From Paramecium octaurelia (Eukaryota; Ciliophora; Oligohymenophorea; Peniculida; Parameciidae): DNA of 64,000 nt. The notes under the pieces are model-generated. The model was given only the letters and a program-made list of their open reading frames with translations, had not been told where the DNA came from and searched no databases. The position numbers and the translations under genes are program-made. Where the stretch lies: positions 128,648-192,647 of the forward strand of contig CAJJDP010000021.1 in NCBI GenBank assembly GCA_905182995.1, in the 5' to 3' direction. Of the stretch, positions 23,583 through 36,335 are shown one piece after another. Within the stretch, counting starts at the first letter, position 1. Each line of letters opens with the position of its first letter.

Positions 23583-24885
23583 ATATTTCTTACTGTCAAT
23601 TGATATTGTTTTTGTAGTTCATTTAAGGTAGTTTATATCACTAATCTAAAAAGCTAATCAAATAAATAAGTTATTTTATGTTTTAATCTGATAAGTAAGA
23701 ATTAATCCTCAAAAAAGGATTATTCTATTCTAAAGAATAAAAATTAAAATCATCCTTTATGAATAAATTGCCTTCTAATAGGATTCATACTTAGGTTTAT
23801 ATCATATATTAGGCTTTTTTGAATTTAGTTCATTAATATATAACTTTTATTATTCTATTTAAAATTTTAATCTTCCATTTTTCTTTTATATCATTATAAG
23901 AGTTCAAATTAAATTTTTTTATTTTCATTGGATGAATCCTTTGCAATTTAAATAGAACTGTACTTAAACAAAATCCTTCAAATAGTTGCTATTCTAACTT
24001 GAACTTTAATTCTTCCCTTGTTTTCAGCTATTCTTTATTCAAATTATCCAGTCAAAGGGGTTTTTGTCTGAAAAATATTCTCTTTCTATCTAAAATTTGT
24101 GTTTTCTTATCAGCTTTTTATTATTTAATGCCTCTTTATTTATTTACGTTTCTTTTTATTACATTCAAATCAATTTACAATTTATTAGATCCTTATACAC
24201 CTTATTAAAGTCATGTTCTTAATTTTTTACAACATAATCAACATCCCATAACAAAAACAAAAATATTTTCATCCTTACATAGCTTTGAGCAATTTTATAT
24301 CTACTTTCTTTCAGGATGAGATACTTCTGGATATTACTATTTATTTAATTTTATCTGATTAGAATGTTGTTTCTGTTATTTTAGATTTATAATATATCAA
24401 AGGTTTTCGATTAAATTAATCCAATTTAATAATTTATTTATCAAAATAAACAAGTTGTACATCTCTCTTTTAATTCATGAGAATTAAAATAAGCATAAAT
24501 ACATATTCTATTGTGTTGAATAATAAAAAGGTGTTTAAACCCATATTTATTAATTCATGATTTTATTTTGTTTTAGATTGTTTGCCTAAAGTATAAATAT
24601 GGTCAATAACAACATTTGAAATTCAGGAGAGATCAACATATAATTTTTATGTTGATAGACTCTGAATGTAAGGAATAGAAAAAATATCTATTTTAATTTT
24701 GAAGAAACTATACAAAATATTCGATAAAATATATATCAGGATATGCCAGACATATGATGATTCAATGAGCATGGATGATTTAAGGTCAAGGATTGTATAG
24801 ATAGACGTTGAAATGCAATAATTGTATTTTTATTATATATTTAAATAATTTTGGATTTAGTGCGAATTATGATATTTAAGGGACT
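23583..24885. repeat. Exact direct duplication flanking single N at 23582, unit 2
   Basis: Identical to 22279-23581; ends 49 bp before the 14-3-3 start codon. Confidence 0.85.
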
Positions 24886-24933
24886 TCTAATTTTCTAGAA
24901 ATAATTAAAAAATTTAAATTTTAAATATCCAAA

Positions 24934-25738
24934 ATGAGCACAAGAGAGGAACTCATCTACATGACAAAGTTGACAGAATAAACCGAGAGATTTGAAGATA
25001 TGGTCAATTACATCAAATAAGTTGTTGAGAATGGATAAGAATTGTCAGTCGAAGAAAGAAACCTTCTCTCTGTTGCTTATAAAAACAGCATTGGTGGAAG
25101 AAGAACAGCTTGGAGAGTTTTATCAAGTATTGAAAACAAAGAAGAAGGAAAGGTATATAAATTAATTATATTCATAGGCTCAATCTTAACCAGCTTCCTA
25201 AAAGAATCTTGTTTTGATCAGAAGCTACAAGAAGAAGATCGAAGAGGAGCTTAATCAATATTGCAATGATATCCTTAATTTGATCGATAGCCATTTAATC
25301 AAAACAGCCTCCACCCCAGAAGCCAAGGTGTTCTTCCACAAGATGAAAGGAGATTATCACAGATACATTTCTGAATACGCCACCGGTGATCAACACAAGA
25401 AAGCCGCTGATGGTGCACTTGCTGCTTATTAAGCTGCTTCTTAAGTTGCTAACTCCGAATTAAAGACAACAAACCCAATCAGATTAGGACTTGCTTTGAA
25501 CTTCTCCGTTTTCTATTATGAAGTTTTGAATGATGCCGCCAAGGCTTGCTAATTAGCTAAATCAGTAATAGTTTTAATTAATCCTCTCTAGGCTTTCGAT
25601 GATGCTATCGCCGACATTGAATAAATCTAAGAAGACCAATACAAGGATGCCACAACCATCATGTAACTCATCAGAGATAATTTAACATTATGGACCTCAG
25701 AACTTGAAGATGAAGGTGGAAACGTTGAAAACCTCTGA
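24934..25738 (+). CDS. 14-3-3 protein
   Basis: About 250 aa after introns of 25 and 27 nt; the spliced length divides by three and matches the family length. All nine-helix landmarks are present: [35 protein letters not shown] (14-3-3 signature 1), the basic pocket [12 protein letters not shown], then [17 protein letters not shown] and a DNLTLWTSE signature 2 near the C-terminus. The tail is short (DEGGNVENL). The protein is a dimeric adaptor that binds phosphoserine/phosphothreonine motifs in signalling and cell-cycle proteins. GC content is visibly higher than in the flanks, as in highly expressed Paramecium genes. Confidence 0.97.
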
Positions 25739-25912
25739 GTAGGATATCAGTCATGATATATTATATATATATATAAAATTATATGTAAGAAGAGACAGCC
25801 CATCCTATCCTTTTTTTTTAATTGCAAAATTTGAAATATTTAAACATTGCTCCATATATTTTTAGTTATATTTGATTAGACAAATTTCTGATATTAATAA
25901 CAAAAAAAGTTG

Positions 25913-26598
25913 TCAACAATTGCATTGCTATGTATGTTAGGGTTCCTCACTCTTTTTAGAGGTTAGAAATTTAGGTTTGATCATATTTCCATCAATTGCT
26001 CCTTCTTAGAGTAAATCCAAAACTCTGGTTGTAATTTACGTAAAAGCCTCATTTACCTAATAGCCAGTAGTCGCACTAGTTTCAATGTATTGAACATCAT
26101 TCTCTTAACAAAACTATTTTGCAGTTTACTCTGAAATTGTTCTCATTTTTAATATTACAATTACCTCTCCTTGTCTAAATCTGCTTTGTTTCCAATGATT
26201 ATAATCTGAATTGAAGGTTTTGAGAAGTCTCTTGCATGTTTGATCCAATCTTACAAGGCATCAAAAGATTCTGAGCTAAATTACTGTGAATGTATTACTT
26301 AGTAATGTCAAAGACAATTAAGGCTCCTAGTGCTCCGCGATAATAACCCTTAGTCAAAGATCTATATCTCTCTTAACCTGCTGTATCCCACAATTACATC
26401 TTTATTTTTTTTTTATTCACGTATACTATTTTAGCTGAAAATTCAACACCCAGTGTCTATCTTACATTACATATTTCTTATTTGATCGGATAAATTACAT
26501 GCTCCATGAATATAGTGGTATAGTAGACTTGTTTTGCCACAATTCCCATTGCCAATGATAATAAACTTGAATAGATAATCACATTGTTCCTCTGTCAT
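25913..26598 (-). CDS. Rab-family small GTPase
   Basis: About 205 aa after introns of 22, 23 and 23 nt; the spliced length divides by three. The G boxes are all there: GNGNCGKTSLL (P loop), QTLGVEF (switch I Thr), WDTAGQERYRSLTKGYYRGA (switch II, Rab type), GNKADLD and ETSATTG. The C-terminus QQCNC is a double-cysteine prenylation site. The wording of switch II and 'LGVEFSAKI' resembles Rab4/Rab14/Rab2-type proteins of the endosomal and recycling pathway, but the exact subfamily needs a tree. Intron 1 falls between the P loop and switch I. The GTPase is convergent with the 14-3-3 gene. Confidence 0.93.
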
Positions 26599-27092
26599 AC
26601 TCTATTGAAGAATAATATGAATTTATTTAAAATAAAATTAATAAATTAAAAGTATGCACAACGTTCGTCTTTATTTGTTTCTAAGTTTCCCTTTACTATC
26701 TTGGTGTTGAACACACTTTATAAGACTCTTTACACCATTTTTCTATTATTTTATTTTTAAGCACATATAGTAAAAACTGTTCAATTATAATTTATTCTAT
26801 GCGAATCTATCAGTTGAGAAACTTAAGTATAATATATAGTTCATAATTTAAGGGTATCATTTTATTGATTGGAAAATCAAAAAAAGTAAAAGAGCAAATA
26901 TCTTTATTATCTATTTCAATTGAACTGTTATAAACAAAGAATGCATAGAATAAAATTCTTAATAGGTTCTATAAATAAAATATTCTTTCTTACAAAAACA
27001 AACTTTGTTATTTCTAAGAATTTATAAACTTTATTAAAAATGTTATAAAATAATTTAGTTATTGGATTGCATTTTTAAGAACTCTGCCATCA
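26599..27092. other. Intergenic region between divergent Rab and RING genes
   Basis: About 490 bp of AT-rich DNA holding the promoters of both divergent genes. No RNA gene or further reading frame is recognised. Confidence 0.5.
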
Positions 27093-27707
27093 ATGTTTGA
27101 AAATGAAGATAATTTATTGTTGTAAGAGATTTTAAGTTGCAAAACAAATGAGGATATTTAAAACCTAGTTCATTCTTAATGTTTAGACATTATTGGAAAT
27201 TCGTTGCAAGATCAACTATCCTTATCTCAAAAATAGTTGTTTAGAGTGATTCGGTTATTTAAAGAGTACTTAAATTCAAAACCAAAGTAATGGTTGGATT
27301 AGAGGAAAAGCAGACAATAAGCAATTGCTCAACATTAATAAAATTGCATCCTTCTGCAATATCAATTATAGCTGGAATAAAATAAAGCTAGTTAGTTGCA
27401 TTTAGAAAATGAAATGATGAAGTTGCAATTAAAATTGTATGAAGGGGACCTAGACATTCTTAAACAGTAAAACTTTGAGGATTTAAGAAGGGTAGAAAAT
27501 CAATTAGTTAATACTCTTGGATAAATCGCTTCTTACAAAGACTCTCTAATCCAAAAGATTTGTGTGATTTGTATGTAAAAAGAATACTCTATGATTATAA
27601 AGCCATGTGGACACATTTGCGTGTGTGAAGATTGTTCAAAATAAATTGATCAGTGTCCAATTGATAAAGAAAAGATTACTAAAGTAAAGAAAGTTTACTT
27701 ATCATGA
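27093..27707 (+). CDS. C-terminal RING finger protein
   Basis: Single exon, 204 aa. The first 145 residues are a Gln-rich coiled coil (QQAIAQHQQNCILLQYQLQL, then LENEMMKLQLKLYEGDLD). The last 50 residues form a C3HC4 RING: CVICMQKEY, then KPCGHICVCEDCSKQI and CPIDKEKI. This layout, a coiled coil with a terminal RING of the MGRN/cIAP-like 'PCGHxxxCxxC' kind, is typical of E3 ubiquitin ligases. The substrate cannot be told. Confidence 0.85.
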
Positions 27708-27765
27708 TGAAGAAATATCTAATCACATTATTAATATATATTAAATTTATCAATTTATATTTTCC

Positions 27766-28885
27766 ATGGGAAATTAATGTGCTTCTCAGTGTTAATGCCA
27801 ATAATAATTAAAGGAATAAGTAGCAACTGAAATTATTGTATGACTCCTTTTAATTTTAGATTGCAAAATCTGATCCAAACAGTTTGAAAAGTAGAAAGTC
27901 AAGTTCTAAATAAAGCATTAAACAAACTTATGCTAAAACTTAATAAAAAGAAGCCAAAAAGGAGACTGAAACAGAAGAACTCTAAAACAAAGTATAAAAA
28001 CAAAATAAGGCAGCCATCAAGATTCAAAAAATTTGGAGAGGTTATTTGGTTAGAAAGAAGATAACCTTAAAAAATTCTGTCAAACGAGATACTAAAAAAA
28101 ATTATCTAAAAGAACAAGTTGAACCAGTTACTCTCCCTAAAAATTCTTCTTCTGTTGAATTAGAAACACGGCCTGCTTACAAATTTAAAAGTGGAGCAGT
28201 ATATGAAGGCTAATGGAGAGGTACACAGAGAGAAGGGATTGGAACTCAAACTTGGGCTGACGGTGCTAAATATGTTGGAGAATGGAAGTAAAGCCACGCA
28301 AATGGTAAAGGGAAGTTTTATCATATTGATGGAGACACTTTCGATGGTTATTGGGAAAACGATAAAGCTAATGGATATGGGGTTTATACACATGCTAATG
28401 GGTCTAAATATGAAGGGGATTGGAAAAATGATTTATAACATGGTCCTGGAGTAGAAACTTGGTTTGATGGCTCAAAGTATTAAGGAGTTTATTTTGAAGG
28501 TAAGAAGTAGGGGAAAGGAAAATATGATTGGCCAGATGGATCCTATTATGATGGGGATTGGTATGATAATAAAATTACAGGATTTGGCACGTATATTTGG
28601 GCTGATGGAAGGGGATATACTGGTTAATGGTTGAATAATTGTATGCATGGAAAAGGAATATATACCTGGAAGGACGGCAGAAAATATGATGGAGAATACA
28701 AATAAGATCGTAAGGATGGGTTTGGTACATACACATGGGCTGATGGGAAGAAATATGAAGGGCAATGGTAGGATGGAAAATAACATGGCAAAGGTAAATA
28801 CTTATTCCCTGATGGAATGGTTAAGGAAGGAATTTGGAAGGATGGAAAAAAAGTCAAAGCTTTAGATATCACAAGTGCTCTTTGA
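27766..28885 (+). CDS. MORN-repeat protein with IQ motif and acylated N-terminus
   Basis: About 365 aa after one 22-nt intron; the spliced length divides by three. It starts MGNQCASQCQCQ, a probable N-myristoylation plus palmitoylation site for membrane binding. Residues about 80-100 hold an IQ motif (IKIQKIWRGYLVRKK), a predicted calmodulin site. From about residue 125 there are nine consecutive MORN repeats of about 23 residues (for example YEGDWKNDLQHGPGVETW) and a shortened tenth. MORN arrays bind membranes or scaffold cortical and ciliary structures. The combination suggests a Ca/calmodulin-responsive scaffold at the cell cortex. The minus strand also shows long frames here, which are shadows of the Gly/Asp-rich repeat. 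Confidence 0.92.
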
Positions 28886-28978
28886 GTATAGTCTTGATAA
28901 TTAAATTATATTACTATTTATATTATGTTTGATTCTCTATTATATATAATATTTAGATAGAATAATTTATCTTATATT

Positions 28979-31900
28979 TCACAAATACATTAATCCTTGA
29001 ATTTTCAATTAATTTTTTAAGAAACTATTTATATGTTTATTCTCTGATCTTAATTAAGAAGGAATCAATAAAATAAATCCATTGACCCATCTTGAGTTTC
29101 TTTTTAAATTAGAATACTCACTTCCCCAAATAACAAACAAGAACAACACTATCAAGATGTTGATTACAATAACAAAATAAGAGTTGAATACAACTTCCTA
29201 ATTATAATAATAATATCATATACATTATCAATTCCAGTATAGAGAGCACTTCTTGCCAAATTAGACATAAGTTGATTTGCCCATTTGGCATAAAGTAATC
29301 CTAATTAAAAGTCTTAGAACATTTATTAAGATATATAACTATTGAGTTCTGTGTAATTCTTATTTTAGGTCAGTAATTAATTCAACCCATTTTACATTTC
29401 CAATTGTAATTTTTAATAGAAATTCAACAAACCTTCAGTTAATATGCCGTCTAGAATTTATTCACATAAAGCTTGACTTGTATTAACAAATCCATTTATT
29501 AAGGGAGCAATAGAACTACATGTATTATTTGTACTATAAAAGTCTACTAAATCAGCAAAGTCAGTGGAATATCCTTCTAATTAATGATACATAGTTTAGA
29601 ATATGGAGTATATATTTTCACTATCTATTTCAGTCAATACTTGATTTAGTTAAGTTGAATTTAATTAAGAAATATATTATTAGTAATAGAGATTTTTGAA
29701 GTAGACAAAGTCTCTTTCAGAATTATATTTTAATCTGTGTTGTTATTCTTAGGAAGAGAATAGCTCCTCTAAATCACTACTAAATAAAATTATGAAGTAA
29801 TCTTTAACAAAAATCAAACCAGAAAAGATGATCAACCAAAATGTCATTACTGCAAAAAACACTACTTTATTTATTTAAATTCCTTTATGACTTCTTGATC
29901 TGGCTAAGTTCTTAGCATTATTTTCTTTGTCTTTTTTCTTCTTTTCTTCTGTTCCTTTAGTTACTTCCTCTTCAATTTTCTTCAAAACTTAAGGTGTATC
30001 TGTAATTTATCTCATATTATAGAAGATCATTTTATAATGATTTGAATAATATTCAACATCTGCTAAGGATATTTTAGTGAAAATTCTTAAAGTTTCTTAG
30101 ATCTTTAATTTCGTTTTTAGAATAATTGGATAAATAAGGATATATAATAATAGCAATATACCAAAGCAACTAAACCAGAAATAATAAAATCTCTCTATTA
30201 ACAAATCCTTACTTTTAATCAGGATTTAAGTGATTAGATTATAATTATAATCTGTGATATTATCAAACTCATTCAAATTATTATAGATAAAATAGAAGTA
30301 ATCCTACCTATTATTCATAGAAAAAGATGATATGTTTAGATCTTTGGTAGCATTAGCGGCATTCAAAATTAATCTAACATAGTTTTCATAATTAAATAAG
30401 AATTCAGTTGGTTGATTGTTTACAAGCATATTGGCATTCATTTAAATAAATAGATACTATCTTAAGTCATTACCGCTTTTAGATTGGGTTCCAGCATTAC
30501 TATAATCATCCAAGAAGAATTAGACAGTATCAATTTAGTTTTATAGTATCATTTTTCTAAACTACGCAACCCATTCAGACCCATAAATAGTTGTATTTTT
30601 TAGAGGTCCTTCATTTATCATTTGGAGTGTAAAATAACCATCCAAAATTTCAATTAAATTATCAGAGTAATTACTCATTCTTTCAAACATATACAATTCA
30701 TCTTTAATTCCATTAAAATCGTTGTTTGCTAATATATACTATGAAATTATTAAAGAAAATAACAACAAACTTAATACTACCATAGTATAATGAGCAACAA
30801 TCAAAATTGTAGGTGCTTGCATGTTCTTTAACTGTTCTCTCAACATTCTTTATGCATTATGAGCTTATAATGATTAGGCTAACATAAAAATATTAATTAC
30901 TTGAACTACTAACAGATTACATTGCAGCCTTCTCTTCCTCATTTGCTCCTTGATTATTGAGAATATTCTACAGCAACCCTCTTTCCTCTTATTGATCTTC
31001 ATCAAAAGACTATGATCTATCCTCCTAATCATATTGATCAGTATTTGTAGAATGTGTATCATTACTCATCTCAGCTCGTTTCTTTTCTTCTTATACAAAG
31101 GTCTTAAATTTGTCAGTAGCTACAAATTCTCTTATTCTTTTAAATTTAATAGCTAGAGGATCAACTGGTTACAACTTTTTTTTCTTTTCCAAAAATGCAC
31201 TCATATCAGTTTAACCTAAGATATTAGCTTTGATGAGAGCAATTTAAAGCAGATTTACAGCTGGACAAGCCCTCATAGCTTCTAGTTATTCTGGAGTGGC
31301 TTCTATTTTCTTTTTTTCATTCTCTTCGTCATCCTCATCTTTAAATTATTTTGATTCATATTAAACTTAGGCCATACTGCCTTGTTGTTTTGATACTCTC
31401 TTAAATTTATTTTTCTTTGAAACAGGTTTGAAGAGAGTCATCAAAATACCCTATTTCAATTGTTCTTAATCTTCAACTTATTTTCCCTTACCACCTAATC
31501 TCTTGACATTCAATTATAATAAGGAAGATCTGTTATTTTTGTTAGCTTTTTTAAACATATTTAAAAAGCCTTTGGCTTATTGCCCTTCCTGGTTGTCTTC
31601 TCCTCCATCAGCTCTTCCTGCTTCAATTTCTTCAGCATTATCTTATTCCTCTTACATTTTTTATTTCATCTTTTTTTATTTGAAGGTGTTATATGCATCT
31701 TAAAAGTTCTTATAAACTTAAGATACCTTTTCTCCTTATTCCTTAATCTTCTTCCTATTGACTTTAATGTATTCAGTGGTTTTAAATTCATAGGTATTAA
31801 CTTTGATAATTTTTAATCTTTATAATTTACTACCATTCCAATATGTGAAGTTTTTGATTTACACTTTAATTTTAATCATTTTAATTAAAGAGTCAATAAG

Positions 31901-34716
31901 TATTTTCTTATTCTACTTATAGAATAATGCAGCATATTCCTTTTTGAATTCAGCACATTATTTAATGAGTTTAATGTTCTTCTAATCATTACCCGATTAT
32001 CCAAATTCTTATGATAACTATTCCTTGGTTAAAATATCTATATTAAACTTTTTAAATAGTCTTGTTCTATACTCAACAAAACTTTGTATTCTCTTTTCAA
32101 ATTCCTTTTGAATGAATATAACTTGCTTCATATCTTTAGTTTCTAATTGTTTATTTGCAGAATTGTATTCATCATATGATAACTTTCCTTTGCCATCATT
32201 TTGTTTGTTTGCTGTGATGTCGAAATCTAAAAAGTAATCTGAAAAGACTGAGTAAAATCCAGGAGCAATCAATTAGATATTAACCTTTGTTTCCAATATC
32301 TTTTCAGGTGGCAATCCTAGAGCTTAACACACTTTTCTTCCAGCTCCATAAATCATCCCATCTACATCTGCAATTATGTAATCATCCTAATTGAGTTTAT
32401 GGATAAATCCCACAATATCATATGATTACAAAGAAGGTAAAATCTTAATAAAAATATTGGCTGAAAACAGTATCTTTGCTCTATCAATAGCCCAAATGTG
32501 AGTCATCTTAGTAGTCAATAATTCTCTTGCATTTTCATAATAATTCTTAAGAATCTTACTATGGCAATTACCCAAAGGTTCAGGCATCATCTAATTGATA
32601 TTCATAGATTTAAGATCAGTTTCATCATAGCCAAACACATTAAATACATTTCTACTACACCAAGTAATCTAACCCAAAGATTCCAACTAAGAAGATATTG
32701 ATAACACACAACTCTACTTATCAAAAATTTGGTATTTCTTTATCAAAATATTAAAATCCTATTAAAATGAATTATCATTTTCCATATCCTTAGCTTGGTC
32801 AATATCTTTTTCGATTTTCTTAGCCAGTAAATCATCATAGGCTAAATAATTGGAATAAATAGTCATTAAATTCTTGAGATCCTAAGATTAATTATTTAGT
32901 TGAAGTAAAAACTCATATTAATCATTAGTTAATTGCATAGTTTTAATAGCATTGTTTCCAATGTCTAATAATTTGCTCAGATCTGGCTTTTCTTCGCATA
33001 GTGATTCCCAAAGATCATTTAGATGTTTATTAGCCTCCATAATAGTTTCCTTTTATCTTATAATTCCTTCATCAAAAGCTTTCACATTTTCTAATTATAG
33101 TCTACGAGAGATCTCGCTTTTTTGATTTCGATTCATTAAATGCTTCTTCATTCTGGCTCTCAATCTATATAGACAGAATTCAATTGACAAACTCATATCA
33201 TTATGATATTTGGATTCAAATTTACCAATTTCAAAGTAAATTGAAGAATACATTCTGAGTGCTTCAAATCTGTAATACATGTAATCAAGATACAACAATT
33301 TTGAATCCTTGAACTTATTTAACCCATCCTTAGCCATTCTAGCAATAAAATGCTTGACAAACACTAAATCCTTATGTAATTAAGTATTTTGATCATTCTT
33401 CTATTGTTTTAACAACTTAGTATCTGTAATTGAAGCTGCTTTCATTTCACTTTGAATGATTTTCTTTTTAGGATCTATAAGTGCACTTCTTTTTTTGCAT
33501 GGACAAGTACTATTTTTGCATTTGTCAGAGTGGATCTTTAATAAAGATGCTAAAAGTAATTCATTCTTCTTTTCCTCATTGTCTGATTTAGATAAGATAT
33601 TATAATTTCTAATTTTTAGATCTAATAACACAGCACTCTGAATTTCATCTAATTCACTATTCATCAACACTTTGACAAAATAATTTCTAATGTTCAGAAA
33701 TAATTTTAAGAAGAAGGCCATTCCCAAGCCAACTATCACTAATACATTTTCATGCAGCATCTCAATTGAAGTTAGTTGTAGAACTATAAAAGTAGCATTG
33801 ATCCACAAATAGGCAGAAGCAAAAATACCTTAAGTTTTAGAGACATTTTTATTGTGATATGGAAAATTATTTAGAGAGTCGTATAGCAAAATGAGTCCAA
33901 ATATCAGATGTAATAATACTAATATCGTGTATGTTTATTGGACTTCCAAATCAAATAGCGATTAAAATATGGTGATTCCGAGTCTGTAAATAAAAAAAAA
34001 GATTGGCATCCCAGCTATCATTATAAATGTTTATTATACATGGGTTTCTAGACACAGAGTCCTTGATTTTGAAAGTAAAATTAAAGAATAAATACGAATA
34101 CAATATTTCCAATAACAGTAACATTAAAGAGCATAATATTGACATAATTATCAATCCTATATGCACACCACTATAACATTCTGTTTGATTGTTTTCAAAG
34201 TTGCAAGCTATATTGCCCACTGTCAAACCAAATACTGGCACCACCAATATTTTATCAGTCAATTCTGAAATAAATCCCCAAGTTGATCTCAATTATTTGA
34301 CCAGTGGATTATCGTAATTACTTGTAGAGGCAAAATACAGAATTGATGTGATCAGAAATATTAAAACTAAAAGAGCAATAACCAAGAATAGCATATTAAA
34401 TAAAATCGAATCTGATGACAATAATACAGGATAAAGTAAAAAATAATTACTGATTGGTAAAAAACCTAATTATTTGAATACGAATACTTGAAATAAATCC
34501 ACTTTACAAATCAGTATTCTTATCATTTGCAGTCATGAATATTAATTGTAAATTCAAAATCAATATCATTAGAATACCCTTACTTTGTGATAATGTTTTT
34601 GATTCTAATAAGGCAAAATAAGTCTTAAAGATAGTGTATTTAACTTCATCAAAAGTTTTGGTTTCTTCTTATTTAAACTCTGAATCGGATTGTAATTTGA
34701 TATAATTTTTCCTCAT
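28979..34716 (-). CDS. Very large polytopic membrane protein with Cys motif and PAS-like domain (TmcB-like)
   Basis: Roughly 1850 aa with several short introns, not all resolved. The start is MRKNYIKLQSDSEF. The N-terminal third has many hydrophobic helices. A soluble part follows with HSDKCKNSTCPCKKR, the Cys cluster seen in ciliate TmcB-like membrane proteins. A helical segment (FRFEALRMYSSIYFE-like) comes next, then a PAS-like fold around LGQITWCSRNVFNVFGY and MNINQMMPEPLGNCHSKIL. A second sensor-like part contains IADVDGMIYGAG. A long basic low-complexity linker and a second group of membrane helices complete it. Such proteins are greatly expanded in ciliates, with unknown function, possibly sensory. 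The C-terminus is uncertain: reading straight gives the stop at 28979, while a possible 22-nt intron near 29110 would stop about 130 bp earlier. Confidence 0.75.
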
Positions 34717-34911
34717 TATTTTTTAATAATAATATAAAAATCATTAACATCTTGGTAAAAATTAAAATTATATTTATTTGAACATTTCATTGCATTCATT
34801 CAATAGCCTTACTTTGTAATCTCTAACTTAGAGAGAGATAAATTATATTTATTATAAATATCATAAAAGATGATATATATATATAATTTTGATTTAATGA
34901 GACATATTAAC

Positions 34912-35958
34912 TCAAAAGTATATTGCTTTATAATTATTCGAGTTTAACTAAGGATATTTAACATCATCCAAAGATTGTCGAGCTATAATTCTTTTTTAAT
35001 TTAATGCATCCAATATTTCTTGTCTTTGTTTCAATAATTTTTATTTCTGATCTGCAAGAAAGTTTAATTTATATATTTTCTGACTGAATTGATTCTCATT
35101 AATTAATTCTTTTTAAAGCAACAAATTTTACGAATTGGATTTCACTGCTTACCGATACTCTTCTTTTTAATATTCCATATTTAATCTGTCAAGCCTATTA
35201 TGCTGTTATTGTTTTTCTATCATCTATATTTTCTATTCGATTTAATTGATTTTATCAATATAATAAGATTGTTTCTCTTGATTTAAGAGATTACTTTTTT
35301 CTTGGACATCTATTATATGGATATCATGCATTCTGATCTTATCGATAGATTTATCAAGTGATTCACTTCTTACTTACTTTGCATATTCCAATTTATGATC
35401 AATCTGATTTAATTTCTTTTTAGATATCTAATAAAAATTATGACATGAATTGTACTTCCGAATCTCTAAATTTATTGATCTTCTTTTTTATAAGTGCTCT
35501 TTCAACATTATCAGTAGTAGTTTGGAGTTGTTTGAATAAGAATCGTAAAACCTTTTCTCTTTCAGCATCTACTTTTAATGGTTTCATATCTTTTGAAGGA
35601 GAATAATCTTAATAAAAGCACCAGCTTGCATCTAAAGCATCGATGTATTCATTTTCTTTTTGTTTATACAAATATTAGTGATCCTTATTAACCTTTTGCT
35701 CTTTCAACTAAAATAAAAAGGATAATATTATACAAAATCTTCCTTTTGTTTTTTTTAATGATCAATCAATTTCTCCTTGTAGAACATCTAGTGCAACTTA
35801 TTTTCATTCTTTAGTTTGTCGTCCTACAGTTTTTATTGGTAAGATAACAAATTATTGAGTTCCTTCTCCTAATCTATATAATCAAATAGTTACATGCTTT
35901 TTTTGGAACTTTAGTGATTTTCCTAATTCTTTATTGAGAAATTTAGACAAATTTTCAT
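34912..35958 (-). CDS. Coiled-coil protein of unknown function
   Basis: About 330 aa after introns of 26 and 28 nt; the spliced length divides by three. Almost the whole protein is heptad-rich and Lys/Gln/Glu-rich, for example DYIDQEKELNNLLSYQQK and NQIDHKLEYAKQV. It has one distinctive non-coiled segment, DALDASWCFYQDYSPSKDM, near the middle. No membrane segment or known domain is seen. The start at 35958 is chosen because it is the first ATG in the coding frame. It could be cytoskeletal or basal-body related, but only the coiled-coil nature is visible. Confidence 0.7.
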
Positions 35959-36068
35959 CAGCTTCATACCTTTATAATTATTATAATGCCATTTAATATT
36001 ACGTAAATTTACAAAAATATAAATACTTGAAAATATAATATGATAAGGAAAAATTAATATTTATATGG

Positions 36069-36335
36069 TCATATTCCTTCTGAGCGATTCCATCTAAGAT
36101 CATCTTCACATTAAAATGATGTTTATTTTAACGTTATTGGAGTAAATTATGAAAATTTCTCTGAAAGTCTTTGTTTAAAAGTCAGTGATTCAATTAGAAA
36201 GGCTTCGAACTTCTTGATTTCAGGAGATGATAGCATCTATTCGATTTCAGACGACAATCTCTTATAATCTTATTTTCTGTTCTCGCTTTCAAGATCTGAA
36301 GTTATTTATTTTAGTTAAAGATGTTTCTTGTTCAT
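36069..36335 (-). CDS. Short hypothetical protein (88 aa)
   Basis: Single-exon frame from ATG to TGA with good amino-acid texture: NKKHLQLKQITSDLESENRK, then an amphipathic helix IEQMLSSPEIKKFEAFLIES and a C-terminal DDLRWNRSEG. It lies 110 bp upstream of the coiled-coil gene in the same orientation. It could be a separate small gene or a 5' part of that gene joined by an unrecognised intron, although no suitable donor or acceptor was found. Confidence 0.5.

Larger units (their letters stand above)
22030..24933. other. Gene-poor interval, inflated by an assembly duplication
   Basis: After removing the repeated 1303 bp the real interval is about 1.6 kb. It is AT-rich with no convincing gene. 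A minus-strand stretch around 22640-22860 reads LDNLNKEQLKTREELKFKLE but has an in-frame TGA just upstream and no start, so at best it is a relic. The promoter of the 14-3-3 gene lies at the right end. Confidence 0.5.

Noticed and set aside
22695-24208. Two identical 69-aa hydrophobic frames at 22695-22904 and 23999-24208 as a duplicated membrane protein gene
   Set aside because: They are one sequence shown twice by the duplication around the N at 23582, and the frame has no other sign of being coding.
28160-28872. Long minus-strand frames opposite the MORN gene
   Set aside because: They are shadows of the repetitive Gly/Asp/Trp-rich MORN coding strand; the plus strand has full motif support.
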